Translations under genes and position numbers: made by a program | Part shown: one piece after another, positions 7,538-16,525 of the stretch | Numbering within the stretch: the stretch's first letter is position 1 | Layout of the letters: every line of letters starts with the position of its first letter | Assembly (NCBI GenBank): GCA_029262455.1 | Contig: JAJCZJ010000008.1 | Coordinates: forward strand, 1-60,707 | From: Deltaproteobacteria bacterium | Lineage (GTDB): Bacteria; Desulfobacterota; Binatia; HRBIN30; CADEER01 | DNA length: 60,707 bases | Direction: 5' to 3' | Notes under the pieces: model-generated | Database searches by the model: none | What the model was told of the DNA's origin: nothing | Seen by the model: only the letters and a program-made list of their open reading frames with translations

Positions 7538-7669
7538 ATGGAACCTGTTTGCCTGGTCATCGGCGCCGGCGGCGGTTTCTCGCATGGACAACACATCTCG
7601 AACACCGAGGACGGGCACGATGCTCCGCTCTCCCACCTCTTCGGAACGCTGCTACAGAGATGGGTTTAG
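7538..7669 (+). pseudogene. Remnant of a short-chain dehydrogenase start
   Basis: An ATG at 7538 opens with MEPVCLVIGAGGG, the first beta strand and glycine-rich nucleotide-binding turn of an SDR enzyme. The frame then degrades into unrelated sequence and stops after 43 codons. GST genes followed by an SDR gene of this kind are common, so this and the repeated GST tail look like the remains of a GST-SDR locus. Confidence 0.5.
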
Positions 7670-7786
7670 AGACAGGCACTTTTGGCCAGAGTACGGGCAC
7701 ACTGACATGGTCGTAGTCGCGAGAACCCGATCGCGACCACTCCGCTGCGCAAGGTCGGGTGACCTAGCCCGGGAGTTCGCCGGGTC

Positions 7787-8833
7787 TTATGGGAGTTCTA
7801 CAGTTGCCGGTTCGCTTGCGCTGGGGCCGCCGCCTCGCACTGCGCGGACCAGCGCGTCGGATGATCTGTCGAGCCCATCGATCGCTCCCTCGCTGAACGT
7901 AGCGTACCAAATAAGGCCAGCGTCGTCCTGCTCAGAGCTCGACCAATAGTCGGAGTTGTGGGTCGGCCCAAAGATCGGGTCTATGAGTGGTCCGAACGGT
8001 AGATTGCCGGTGCAGTTCACGCTCACTTGTCCGTCGTATGGAGGAGTGCACGTCAGGATGCTCTCGAGTTCTGCCGCTTGGCCGGACGGGCTATTCAGAT
8101 CGGGCCGTCCTCCGCTACTCGGAAGCCGCCAGTCACAGTGATCTGCGAAACAGCTTGTCCCGCCACCTGCAATGTCGTTGAGAACGTCGAGAAACAGAGT
8201 CTTGGCGCTGCCTTCGAAGGGTCCTTCGGCGGTGGCGCTCCAGGTGTAAGAGTTATTGACGTCATGTGGGTCGTTGCAGGTGATGCCACCGGGGCAAACG
8301 TCAATCTCCGATTCGGTCCCGGTCTTCTGCTCCCATACTAGGCATGTCTCACGGTCGGTGACCGTTCCATCCCCGTTTTCGACAAAGCGTGGATCGGGCG
8401 AACTCGCCGGCGCACAGGTTCCACAGATCCCGGCCTCACACGTCAGCACGACTCCGTCCAACCCCGCATCACAGGCTGATCCGTTTTCACGATTCTCACA
8501 TGCCGGCGAGGTGGGCGGAATCGGGCAGTCCGTTCTCCCCAATGCTACATTGACAGCGCGAACCAATTGAGCGATCGCGATCCCGCCGCTGGCGTCACAG
8601 AGGCATGCGCCTTCGGTAACCGTCGGATCTGGGCAGGCCGCCCGACCGAGTGCGACATTGACCGCTCTAACCAGCTGTGAAATGCCAATCCCAAGGCCAG
8701 CGTCGCAGAAGCAGAGACCTGCTGACTCGTTCTGCGCCAGTGTGGGCGGCGTCCAAAAGAGCACAAGGCTTACTAGGTACAGCGTGGCCAGCAGCGAAGG
8801 CATTGTCGTGTCATTGACGAGTGTTCTCTTCAC
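7787..8833 (-). CDS. Secreted DUF1566/Lcl-type protein with dockerin-like repeats
   Basis: A 348-residue exported protein with a signal peptide ending near PPTLAQ. Two degenerate repeats follow: CFCDAGLGIGISQLVRAVNV and CLCDASGGIAIAQLVRAVNV. They resemble dockerin-type EF-hand modules whose calcium-binding aspartates are mostly lost. The C-terminal half has the Lcl_C/DUF1566 pattern (VENGDGTVTDRETCLVWEQK, HCDWRLPS, DYWSSSEQDDAGLIWYATFS, ALVRAVRGG), a C-type-lectin-like surface domain. It probably sits outside the cell as an adhesive or binding protein. A GGGG-rich ribosome site precedes the start. Confidence 0.8.
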   Translation of the reverse strand: MKRTLVNDTTMPSLLATLYLVSLVLFWTPPTLAQNESAGLCFCDAGLGIGISQLVRAVNVALGRAACPDPTVTEGACLCDASGGIAIAQLVRAVNVALGRTDCPIPPTSPACENRENGSACDAGLDGVVLTCEAGICGTCAPASSPDPRFVENGDGTVTDRETCLVWEQKTGTESEIDVCPGGITCNDPHDVNNSYTWSATAEGPFEGSAKTLFLDVLNDIAGGGTSCFADHCDWRLPSSGGRPDLNSPSGQAAELESILTCTPPYDGQVSVNCTGNLPFGPLIDPIFGPTHNSDYWSSSEQDDAGLIWYATFSEGAIDGLDRSSDALVRAVRGGGPSASEPATVELP

Positions 8834-8994
8834 GACACTCCCCCTTTCGGGCGATTTACGCTTGACTCAAGCGACCTCCGGATCGCCTCGACGGAGACAA
8901 CCGCACCGGTACTGAATGAGCAAGGGCATTTCCTTGGGATGTATGCTTCGAGGGTTCTGGCAATCACCGTGATTGACCTGTGCCAGTTCTGATA

Positions 8995-10791
8995 TCAATT
9001 GTCTTGGGCGCCGGCCTCGATCCATTCGCGGACGCGGTCGATGTCTTCTTGCGAAAGCGGTACTCCCGGTGGCATGGGCCCGCCGCACATGGGCAGCGGT
9101 TCGACGAGTTTGTTCATCAAGAGGCTGGCGTCGGGATCGCTGCGGTCCACCCGGACCAGGGCGATATCGGAACAAAGCGGCCCGCTTGACGGGGCTCCAA
9201 CGAGGTTCGCGTATGCTTCGTCGCGGCTGGTCATCTGAAGGTTGCCCTGGTTGCCGCCGTGGCAGGAGGCGGTGTTGCATCCTTGGCCGACGATGATGTC
9301 ATCGTAGATCTCGGTGAACGTCGTACCGCCGCCGTCGATCGGGACGTTGCCGCCGCCGCGCCCATCGAGTGACAGCACAAAGAAGTCGCGTCCGCGTGTG
9401 GTCGCAATATAGCTCACGCCACTGCCGAAGTGCACACGGCCCTCTGCCACGACCGGTGCGGACGAGATGGTTCCGCTCGTTCGAAACGAGAACAATCTGG
9501 CCCCCGTTTGCGTGTCGAAGGCCTGCATCACGGTGTCCGTAGCGACAAATCCCACTCCGTTGGCGATGGTGATCGGCGCCCAGACCCAACCGCCGATTTG
9601 GCGTTCCCAAACGATGTCACCGGTCGCTGGATTGAGAGCAACCAGGCGGGCTCGTCGGTTCGGCAAGATCGACTCTTCGCCCCCGGGCGCGTCGCTGGTG
9701 CCGGTGCTGCCGGCGGCGATGATGTTCTCGCCATCATACGCGCCGTTGTTCAGGAAGCCTCCGATCAGCGCGCTCCCCGGGCTTACAGCCTGGCTCCATA
9801 CGACCTCGCCGGAAACGCGATCGAGGGCCCAGAATACACCCGACTTCTGGCCGGCTGCGACCAGCTTGCGAGGCTGGCCGTCGATTACCGTGTCGATCAC
9901 GATCGGGTTGGTGCCAAAATCGGAATCGGGGCTGCGCATGTTCAAGATCGTGAACACGTCCCCCTCTGTCAGCTGGGTGAGCCAGATCAGATCACCGGTG
10001 TCGACGTCGAGGGCGAAGAGCGAGTCTGACGTCGGCCCGCCGCGTGCCGGTTCGGACTGATCGCCCTCCTCAGTATAGTTGTTGCCTGTCGAGCCGAAGA
10101 CAACGCGTGCCTCCGGGTCGAGGGTTGGGCTCGACCAGACCGTGGCGCCGTTGTCGGGCGGCTCGGCGGTGTAGTAGCGCCAAAGCTCGGTCCCGGTCTC
10201 GCGGTCGTAGGCGACCATGGCTCCGCGAAACGTTGCGTTCTCGGCAACGGCGGCTTCTTCGCTGGATGAACTGCCGACGATGACGTAGCGCTCGAAGACG
10301 AGCGGCGATGAGTATCCGGAAGAGTTGGGGTGCGGGTCTACGTCTGCCCGCCACAGCTCGGTTCCGTCGGTTGCATCGACTGCGACAACGTCACCGCGAT
10401 TGGTGTGCACGAACAATTTGCCTTCGCTGTAGGTCGGCGACGAGGTTCCGCCGATGTCGAGGTTCTCCCAAATGACCGTACGGGTGGACGGGTCGAGGGC
10501 GTACAGTCCACCACCTGCGAGGGTGTAGATGACTCCGTCGACAACGGCCGCAGCACCGTTCACTGCTCCGCGCGTTTCGAAATGCCAATCGAGCTCGATT
10601 TCGCCGATGTTGCTCGGAGACAGGATGGTCTCGTCCGGGTTGTGGTAGGTCGATCCGTATTCGTGTCCCAGCATGGTCCACTGGCTCGGGCGACTCACGG
10701 AAGTGGAGTTGCCCGTATCGTCGTCGCTGCACCCAGCGACCGAGAAAAGTAGGAGAATCGACGCCAGCATCAATCGTACAGTCATAGCCAT
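8995..10791 (-). CDS. PQQ-type beta-propeller lipoprotein fused to a CX4CH cytochrome-like domain
   Basis: A 598-residue protein. The start at 10791 puts a lipoprotein signal at the N-terminus (LLLFSVAGC, Cys lipidated). Seven visible quinoprotein blades follow, each with an A-x-D/N-x-x-T/S-G-x-x-x-W pattern (for example VAVDATDGTELWR, FALDVDTGDLIWL, VALNPATGDIVWE). The last 110 residues contain CNTASCHGGNQG and a methionine-containing MCGGPMPPG, consistent with a c-type heme using CX4CH. It resembles quinohemoprotein dehydrogenases, but PQQ-binding residues were not confirmed. Likely a periplasmic, membrane-anchored redox enzyme or electron acceptor. Confidence 0.8.
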   Translation of the reverse strand: MAMTVRLMLASILLLFSVAGCSDDDTGNSTSVSRPSQWTMLGHEYGSTYHNPDETILSPSNIGEIELDWHFETRGAVNGAAAVVDGVIYTLAGGGLYALDPSTRTVIWENLDIGGTSSPTYSEGKLFVHTNRGDVVAVDATDGTELWRADVDPHPNSSGYSSPLVFERYVIVGSSSSEEAAVAENATFRGAMVAYDRETGTELWRYYTAEPPDNGATVWSSPTLDPEARVVFGSTGNNYTEEGDQSEPARGGPTSDSLFALDVDTGDLIWLTQLTEGDVFTILNMRSPDSDFGTNPIVIDTVIDGQPRKLVAAGQKSGVFWALDRVSGEVVWSQAVSPGSALIGGFLNNGAYDGENIIAAGSTGTSDAPGGEESILPNRRARLVALNPATGDIVWERQIGGWVWAPITIANGVGFVATDTVMQAFDTQTGARLFSFRTSGTISSAPVVAEGRVHFGSGVSYIATTRGRDFFVLSLDGRGGGNVPIDGGGTTFTEIYDDIIVGQGCNTASCHGGNQGNLQMTSRDEAYANLVGAPSSGPLCSDIALVRVDRSDPDASLLMNKLVEPLPMCGGPMPPGVPLSQEDIDRVREWIEAGAQDN

Positions 10792-11060
10792 TACGGCTAT
10801 CTGATCGAGCCGCTGACGGTCAAACACTGAGCTTTCCTCCAGGCTGGGACCCGGGTCTTGGTGACAGGCCTGTCGCTGGACCATTGCTGCCAAGGAACGG
10901 ACCATCGTTCCCTGCGCGGAATCGAAGCAGTGGGTTCAACCACGGTTTCCGTGCGGGTTCCGATGGTACGGCTGTCGGGGCTCCTGTCACGACCGAGTGC
11001 CGGGATTGCACGGCTCACCGATCACTGAAAGCGTAGGCCGGACCACACCAAGGAGCACTC

Positions 11061-11732
11061 ATGAATGTCACCCAGGCCATCGAATCACGCATTACGACGC
11101 GTGCTTTTCTCGACACGCCAGTGTCCGGAGAAGTGCTGCGTTCGATCCTTGATACGGCGCGGCGCTCGCCGTCTGGGGGCAACCTCCAGCCGTGGCACGT
11201 CTGGGTTCTCGGTGGCGAAGAAATGGTTCGCTTCAAGGCGATGATCAAGGGTCGTTTGGATGCTGGTCAGTTCGGGGAAGAAGGATCCTACGAGATTTAC
11301 CCGCCGAAACTGAAGGAGCCGTACCGGTCGCGCCGCTTCAAGTGCGGCGAAGATCTTTATGCGACCATCAACGTCGCGCGCGAGGACAAGGCGGGGCGAA
11401 TGGCGCAGTTCGCGCGCAATTTCGAGTTCTTCGGGGCGCCGGCAGCGTTCTTCTTCTTCCTCGACAAGGTGATGGGGCCACCGCAGTGGTCCGATGTCGG
11501 GATGTTCATGCAATCGATTACCCTGCTGGCGCGCGAACAGAGGCTACACACGTGTCCGCAAGAGGCCTGGTCGGTCTGGCACAAGACGGTCAGCGAGTTC
11601 TTTTCGGTTCCCGATGATCTGATGCTCTTCTGCGGCATGGGCATCGGCACCATGGACGAGTCGAATCCCATCAACACCCTGCGTACGGATCGCGCGCCGC
11701 TGGAGGAGATTGCGACTTTCGTTGGCATTTAG
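11061..11732 (+). CDS. Nitroreductase-family FMN oxidoreductase
   Basis: A 223-residue protein preceded by AAGGAG. It has the family N-terminal motif SRITTRAFLDTPVSGEVL and the FMN-phosphate contact region ARRSPSGGNLQPWHVWVL. Later come GPPQWSDVGMFMQSITLLAR and CPQEAWSVW at the dimer interface. The enzyme likely reduces nitro, quinone or enone compounds with NAD(P)H. It stands alone; the next genes are methyltransferase fragments. Confidence 0.88.
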   Translation: MNVTQAIESRITTRAFLDTPVSGEVLRSILDTARRSPSGGNLQPWHVWVLGGEEMVRFKAMIKGRLDAGQFGEEGSYEIYPPKLKEPYRSRRFKCGEDLYATINVAREDKAGRMAQFARNFEFFGAPAAFFFFLDKVMGPPQWSDVGMFMQSITLLAREQRLHTCPQEAWSVWHKTVSEFFSVPDDLMLFCGMGIGTMDESNPINTLRTDRAPLEEIATFVGI

Positions 11733-11986
11733 TGCTCCTTGCGCAAAACGAGGAGATCGAGGCGACCTGGCACGTAGCCGACGATGTCGAAGACGGCGCC
11801 GAAAGCGGCTTCGACGGCTTGGCGCTGTTGATAGAGATCCATCGACTGCGCCAAACGTGTCGATACCGATGCGCCTGGATCTTCCGGGCCGATCTCCACG
11901 GATCCATCGCGAAGCAACGACGCGCGTTGCGAATCGTCGAGGACCTCCGCGATCAAGGGTGCGCCGGCTACGTCCGCCAGGAACAC
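11729..11986 (-). pseudogene. Minus-strand gene fragment facing a truncated methyltransferase
   Basis: An 85-codon frame ends with LAQSMDLYQQRQAVEAAFG and VGYVPGRLDLLVLRKEH, which looks like the natural C-terminus of a larger enzyme, possibly a SAM-dependent methyltransferase. It begins at GTG 11986, after an in-frame stop, at nearly the same place where homology of the opposing methyltransferase starts. I read it as the tail of a second gene brought here by a rearrangement. A small intact gene cannot be excluded. Confidence 0.35.
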
Positions 11987-12013
11987 TCCCTCTCGCCTTT
12001 GGGTTCACGTACG

Positions 12014-12601
12014 ATGTTCCTGCAGGTTCCCGAGGCCGGACGCATCTTCGATCAAGGCGCGTTCTGGGACATCTACTACGAGCACTGCAACTACTTTTGT
12101 GCGGCGTCCCTGGCGGCGCTTGCGGAAGGATGCGGATTCGGAGCCACCTCCGAGTGGACCGGTTATGATGACCAGTACCTGATGCTCTTGGCCCGCGCCG
12201 GTGCGTCACTAGCCGGGGACGCGCGCGCGCAGGAAATCGAGGCCTTGCGTCGTTCCGTGATGACCTTCTCCGAAAGGTGCGCGACAGCCGTGGACGAGTG
12301 GCGAGAGCGACTCCGGGGTGTTCATCGTCGCGGCGGAAGCGCTGTCTTGTGGGGGGCCGGGTCGAAAGCGGTTGCCTTTCTCTGTGCGACCCAGCTCGAA
12401 ATTGAAGTATCGTGTTTGGTCGACATCAACCCGCGCAAGCACGGGACATTTGCCCCCAAAACCGGGCATCCGATTGTTGCCCCGGAGCAGCTCAAGGGGA
12501 GCCGGCCGGACGTGGTTGTGGTGATGAATCCGGTCTACCGGGACGAGATCGGGCGCGACTTGGACAAGCTAGGCGTTGAGGCCGAAGTGTGGACTCTGTG
12601 A
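12014..12601 (+). pseudogene. C-methyltransferase, N-terminal half missing
   Basis: From about 12000 the frame matches the C-terminal half of the intact neighbour at 12589: VPEAGRIFDQGAFWDIYYEH versus VPNGSSLFETRSGWDILYEH. It continues through SAVLWGAGSKAVAFL and DINPRKHG to the end. The N-terminal zinc-cysteine cluster and the SAM-binding domain are absent; in-frame sequence upstream is unrelated. The remaining 195 residues are the C-methyltransferase C-terminal domain, which might still be made from the ATG at 12014. It overlaps the next gene by 13 bases, as in a former tandem pair. Confidence 0.7.
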
Positions 12602-13776
12602 CGCGGGTCGAACCCGCACAGACTCCGTGCCCGGTGTGCGGTGGTACCGACGCACAGCACTTCTTCCGGTTGGATGATGTTCCCACTGTATGCAACCGAC
12701 ACTGGACGTCGCCAGAGGAAGCGGTCGCGGTCCGGCGGGCGGCGATCGACCTCGCGCTGTGCGCTGACTGTTCGCACGTCTACAACGCGTCCTTCGATGA
12801 GACGTTGGCCGAATACACCGAAGGATACGGCAACCCGTTGCACGGATCCACCATCTTTCGCGACTACGCGGAGCAAACAGCCCGCCATCTGCTCGAAGGG
12901 TTTGGGTTGCGCGGCAAGACCATCCTCGAGCTCGGCTGTGGCGATGGGTACTTTCTTCGGAGGCTTTGTGAGCTGGGAGACAATCGCGGAATTGGTTTCG
13001 ACCGTTCGCTGCCGCAGGCAACGAACGACGGTGTCGTCAGCCTGAGGGCGGAAGATTTTGTCCCAGGGGCCTTGGACGAGGGGGTCGACTTCGTCGTCTG
13101 CCGTCATGTCGTCGAGCACGCGAGCGACCCGACTCGATTCGTCGACGTTGCCCGCAGAGCGCTGGCGCAGCAGCCGGGCAGCGGTTTCTACTTTGAGGTG
13201 CCGAACGGGAGTTCCCTGTTCGAAACGCGTTCGGGTTGGGACATCCTCTACGAGCACGTCTCGTACTTCTCGGCCGCGTCGTTGTCGCGGTTGTGTGTCG
13301 GCGCCGGCCTGGATGTACGACAGGTGCGACCCTCTTTTGCGGGTCAGTATTTGAGTATCGAGGGGTACCGTGATGGTACGCGTCCTCCGCTTGCGATTGA
13401 GCCGGTGAGAGTTGCCGCCCAGAGCGACTCGTGCCGAGACTTCGCGACTGATTTCGAAGCGCTGATGAACTCTTGGCGCGACAAGCTACGGGATTGGAAA
13501 AAGGCGGGTGAAGTGACTGTCTTGTGGGGGGCGGGCACCAAGGGAGTCATGTTTCTCAATCATCTCGGAGCTGGGAGCGAGATCGATCGCGTCGTCGACA
13601 TCAGCCCCGGCAAGCACGGTCTGTATGTGCCTGGGACTGGCCACCGAATTTGCTCTCCAAAAGACCTGACGCGGGCTCGCCCGCAGCGGGTGATCGTAAT
13701 GAACGAGCAATACGAGCGCGAGATACGTGAGCAACTGGCCGATCTTGGAGTCGATACAACGGTGTGTGTCGTATAG
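12589..13776 (+). CDS. SAM-dependent C-methyltransferase with N-terminal zinc cluster
   Basis: A 395-residue protein with three domains. Residues about 8-60 carry paired cysteines (CPVCGG and CADCSHVYN), the putative zinc-binding domain of NDP-sugar C-methyltransferases. Residues 85-200 form the SAM fold with ILELGCGDGYFLRRL (motif I) and FVVCRHVVEH. The C-terminal domain contains VLWGAGTKGVMFLNHL and a DISPGKHG loop. Sugar C-3 methylation (TylC3 type) is the characterised activity of relatives; here the substrate could be any activated sugar or polyketide. Its TAG stop lies within a partial copy of the repeat element. Confidence 0.82.
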   Translation: MDSVTRVEPAQTPCPVCGGTDAQHFFRLDDVPTVCNRHWTSPEEAVAVRRAAIDLALCADCSHVYNASFDETLAEYTEGYGNPLHGSTIFRDYAEQTARHLLEGFGLRGKTILELGCGDGYFLRRLCELGDNRGIGFDRSLPQATNDGVVSLRAEDFVPGALDEGVDFVVCRHVVEHASDPTRFVDVARRALAQQPGSGFYFEVPNGSSLFETRSGWDILYEHVSYFSAASLSRLCVGAGLDVRQVRPSFAGQYLSIEGYRDGTRPPLAIEPVRVAAQSDSCRDFATDFEALMNSWRDKLRDWKKAGEVTVLWGAGTKGVMFLNHLGAGSEIDRVVDISPGKHGLYVPGTGHRICSPKDLTRARPQRVIVMNEQYEREIREQLADLGVDTTVCVV

Positions 13777-13814
13777 CCGCCCGTTGAAAAGCAGGACAGG
13801 TGCTGCAAGTGGTC
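13774..13814 (+). repeat. Partial left end of the MITE-like element
   Basis: TAGCCGCCCGTTGAAAAGCA followed by GGACAGGTGCTGCAAGTGGTC matches the left end of the full copy at 56163 over about 41 bases. The TAG is the stop codon of the methyltransferase gene. The right part of the element is missing, and the LLM gene begins 43 bases later. Confidence 0.65.
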
Positions 13815-13856
13815 ACGTTGTTTGAGTTCGAGTCGTAGCTGAATAAGGAGATGACC

Positions 13857-14774
13857 ATGGCCAAGATGCATTTCGGGGTGAACTTGCCGCAGATCAAGCG
13901 GTCTTGGGAAGAGACTCGCTCGGTGGCGGAGACGGTCGAGTCGCTCGGATACGATTCGGTCTGGTTCAATGATCATCTTTACGGCATCCCGATGCCGCAG
14001 TTGCCGATTCTCGAGGCGTGGACAGCGTTGCCTGCAGTTGCCGCCGTGACTTCGCGGGTGCAGCTCGGGACGCTGGTGACTCCGGTCGGTTTTCGCAATC
14101 CGGCCCTGTTGGCGAAAAGCATCGGCACGGTCGAGGAGATCAGTGGCGGACGAACGATCGTCGGACTGGGTGGTGGCTGGTACGGGGATGAGTTCACCGG
14201 CTACGGCATCGACTTCCCTCCCGTCAAGGCTCGGCTCGAGCAGCTCGAGGAAGCGGTGGTGCTGATGCGGCGCCTGTGGAGCGAGGAGCAGGTTACTTTC
14301 GAGGGCAAGCATTTTCGCACCAAGGACGTCTACTGTGCACCGAAGCCGGCGAAGCAGCCGCCGATCATGCTCGGTGGTGGCGGTGAAAAAGTATTCCTGC
14401 GGATCTGTGCGCAGCACGCCGACATATGGAACAACCTCGCTGTCAATCAAGAGCACATTGCCGGCAAGATCGATGTCTTGAAACGTCACTGTGACGCGGT
14501 CGGTCGCGATCCAGCGGCGATTCAGATTTCACAGCAGACGATGGTGGTCATCGGCAGCGACGCCGACGACGCCAAGGCCAAGGTCGATAAAGCCAACAAG
14601 ATCTTCGGCGGACATCTAGGCAAGGGCATCTCCGGTACGCCGGAACAGTGTGCGGAACAAATTCAGCGTCTCGCCGATCTGGGCTGCGGCATGCTCGTCA
14701 TCGAGTTCTTCGGTCGCGACCCACGCGAACCGGCGCGTTTGTTCGCCGAGACGGTGATGCCGAGGTTTTCCTGA
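13857..14774 (+). CDS. LLM-class F420-dependent oxidoreductase
   Basis: A 305-residue bacterial-luciferase-like TIM barrel. The second ATG (13857) is preferred because AAGGAG sits six bases before it. The N-terminal strand MHFGVNLPQ, the VWFNDHLYGIP turn, the GLGGGWYGDEF segment and the LGGGGEKVFLRI cofactor-phosphate region are all typical. Family members oxidise or reduce small organics with F420 (or FMN). No partner gene is adjacent. Confident as to family, not substrate. Confidence 0.88.
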   Translation: MAKMHFGVNLPQIKRSWEETRSVAETVESLGYDSVWFNDHLYGIPMPQLPILEAWTALPAVAAVTSRVQLGTLVTPVGFRNPALLAKSIGTVEEISGGRTIVGLGGGWYGDEFTGYGIDFPPVKARLEQLEEAVVLMRRLWSEEQVTFEGKHFRTKDVYCAPKPAKQPPIMLGGGGEKVFLRICAQHADIWNNLAVNQEHIAGKIDVLKRHCDAVGRDPAAIQISQQTMVVIGSDADDAKAKVDKANKIFGGHLGKGISGTPEQCAEQIQRLADLGCGMLVIEFFGRDPREPARLFAETVMPRFS

Positions 14775-15133
14775 GGCACTAGTGTCCCGGTCGGCCCCCG
14801 CATTTCGCGCAGCGCTCGAGCCTGGGTTGGTCGGTTCAATGTGCGGAAGGGACGCGCAATGATTTCGGCGCGTGTGGGATCAGTCTCTTCTGCGGGCCAC
14901 CAGACCGCGCGGCGTCCAGCGCTGGGAATTGCGGTCGTGACAATCGGCGTGAAAGGAAACGATCGCGCCTTCCCGGTTCAGGCGGAGTAGCGCACTCCCG
15001 ACGATCGCTAAGCTCGATGGCAATATTACGATCGATTCCTTTGGCACGACCGCTACTGCCGGGGCGCAGACACCAAGTACGAGATCCTGGTGGGTCGGTC
15101 GGAAAACTTCGCTGATCTCTATGTCGAGGCGGA
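14775..15133. other. Intergenic region with a possible coding relic
   Basis: This 359-base gap lies between two convergent genes. One plus-strand frame from about 15015 into the desaturase gene reads QYYDRFLWHDRYCRGADTKY, then EILVGRSENFADLYVEADYP. It has protein-like composition but no clear start or family. It may be the remains of a gene. The rest shows nothing I can name. Confidence 0.3.
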
Positions 15134-16339
15134 CTATCCGGCCCAGGCCTCGGTTCTCAGGGGGGCGGAAGTTTTTTCGGGCTGGGGGTGTTGAAGTATC
15201 GGCATGGTGGTTTCGCCGATCATGATGTCCACGGTCTTTTTAAGGCGGCGTAGGACGGACTCTTCACGGTAGGGGATGCCGTGCTTTTCGCAGATGCTCC
15301 GCACCCGGGGAGCCATCTTTCGGTACTGGGAGAGCGGTAGGTCAGGGAACAGATGGTGCTCGACCTGAAAGTTGAGCCAGCCCTGTAGGAAGTCGGTGAT
15401 GAAGCCGCTGGAGCGATAGTTCACCGAGCCAGCGATCTGGCGCAGGTAGAACTCACCTTTGGTCCGTACTGGCGCGTCGAAGCGCGGTAGGTCGTCGCCG
15501 GTATGATTGGGCACGATCATGGTGAACGACAGAAGGTTGGTGAGGATCTCAGCTCCGATACTGTTGAGGCAAACGTTGCCGACGGCCGCTGCTCCCAGCG
15601 GTGCGAAGAGTGCCGGAATGGCGGCGAACTGTACGGCCCCGTACGGCAGGTATGATCGGATCCACAGCTCTTTGCCTTGCTCGGTGACGGGCACCCACTT
15701 GCTCCAATGGTTTAGCTGCTCAGGCTTGGGATTCCCACGGGCTTTTCGCTTTGTCTCGTAGCGTAGTTCCTTGATCGTATTGGGGGCGTAGTAGGCAGGC
15801 TTCCAGACGGAAGCGAGCACTGCGACGAAGGCATACTTCAGTGACCGCGGCATCGGCGAGAGCCGTAGCCAGCCGAGCCGATGTTCCACTTGGTCGGGAT
15901 CGGCTTCTTCGCCGAGGTGGTAGTGGTGAAGGATGTCGTGCTCGTGGTGCCATGCCTCCGGTACGATCCAGTCCATCCAGTCGATCAAGCGGCGTCGCCC
16001 CTTCGCGAACCCTGTGCTTGTATGCCTTGATTCTACATTGGCGATGCGGTCGTATCCGCCATGCATGACCGGGTGAGCTACTCCGGTCCAGCGCGCGAAA
16101 TTTCCGATGCACAGCAGCAGCATCGAGATTGGGTTCGGTCCGATCCAAGCCGAGGCGTATCCCAAGGCAGAGCATGCGCGCCCCAGACGTTCTACTCTAC
16201 GCAAGTGTGCGTAATCTTCAGGGCCCTGTTCTTGTAGCAACTGCTTGCGCAGAGCCGAGACATCGTCGGAGAGCGCCTTGAGGTCAACGTGCAAGACTTC
16301 GGTTTTCACGGGCTTCCCTGTTCGTTGAGGCGCTCCCAA
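15134..16339 (-). CDS. Membrane fatty acid desaturase
   Basis: A 401-residue desaturase with three histidine boxes that hold the di-iron centre. The first is in GVAHPVMHGGYDR, the second in AWHHEHDILHHYHLGEEADP, and the third is the fused-type QVEHHLFPDLP near residue 335. Hydrophobic segments lie between boxes 1 and 2 and around residues 225-275. The QxxHH third box is characteristic of front-end or acyl-lipid desaturases. It probably introduces a double bond into membrane acyl chains. There is no N-terminal cytochrome b5 domain, so an external donor is needed. Confidence 0.85.
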   Translation of the reverse strand: MGAPQRTGKPVKTEVLHVDLKALSDDVSALRKQLLQEQGPEDYAHLRRVERLGRACSALGYASAWIGPNPISMLLLCIGNFARWTGVAHPVMHGGYDRIANVESRHTSTGFAKGRRRLIDWMDWIVPEAWHHEHDILHHYHLGEEADPDQVEHRLGWLRLSPMPRSLKYAFVAVLASVWKPAYYAPNTIKELRYETKRKARGNPKPEQLNHWSKWVPVTEQGKELWIRSYLPYGAVQFAAIPALFAPLGAAAVGNVCLNSIGAEILTNLLSFTMIVPNHTGDDLPRFDAPVRTKGEFYLRQIAGSVNYRSSGFITDFLQGWLNFQVEHHLFPDLPLSQYRKMAPRVRSICEKHGIPYREESVLRRLKKTVDIMIGETTMPILQHPQPEKTSAPLRTEAWAG

Positions 16340-16525
16340 TCGGCGCGATCACGGTGCGAGCGATTTCCTATGAAGCACCACCCGGGATCCTGTGACGGTG
16401 GGCATTGGCCGCAGCGAGCTTCAGAGCCGCGACACGACCCCATGAGTAGCGAATTCGATCTGCGAGGTCGATTCCCCCTGCCGGCCTCGCGGTAGACCGA
16501 ACCCCTGGGGTGATGTTTTCTTCGG

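Noticed and set aside
11732-12013. 5' extension of the truncated methyltransferase frame
   Set aside because: It is open but unrelated to any methyltransferase domain and is opposite a more protein-like minus-strand fragment.
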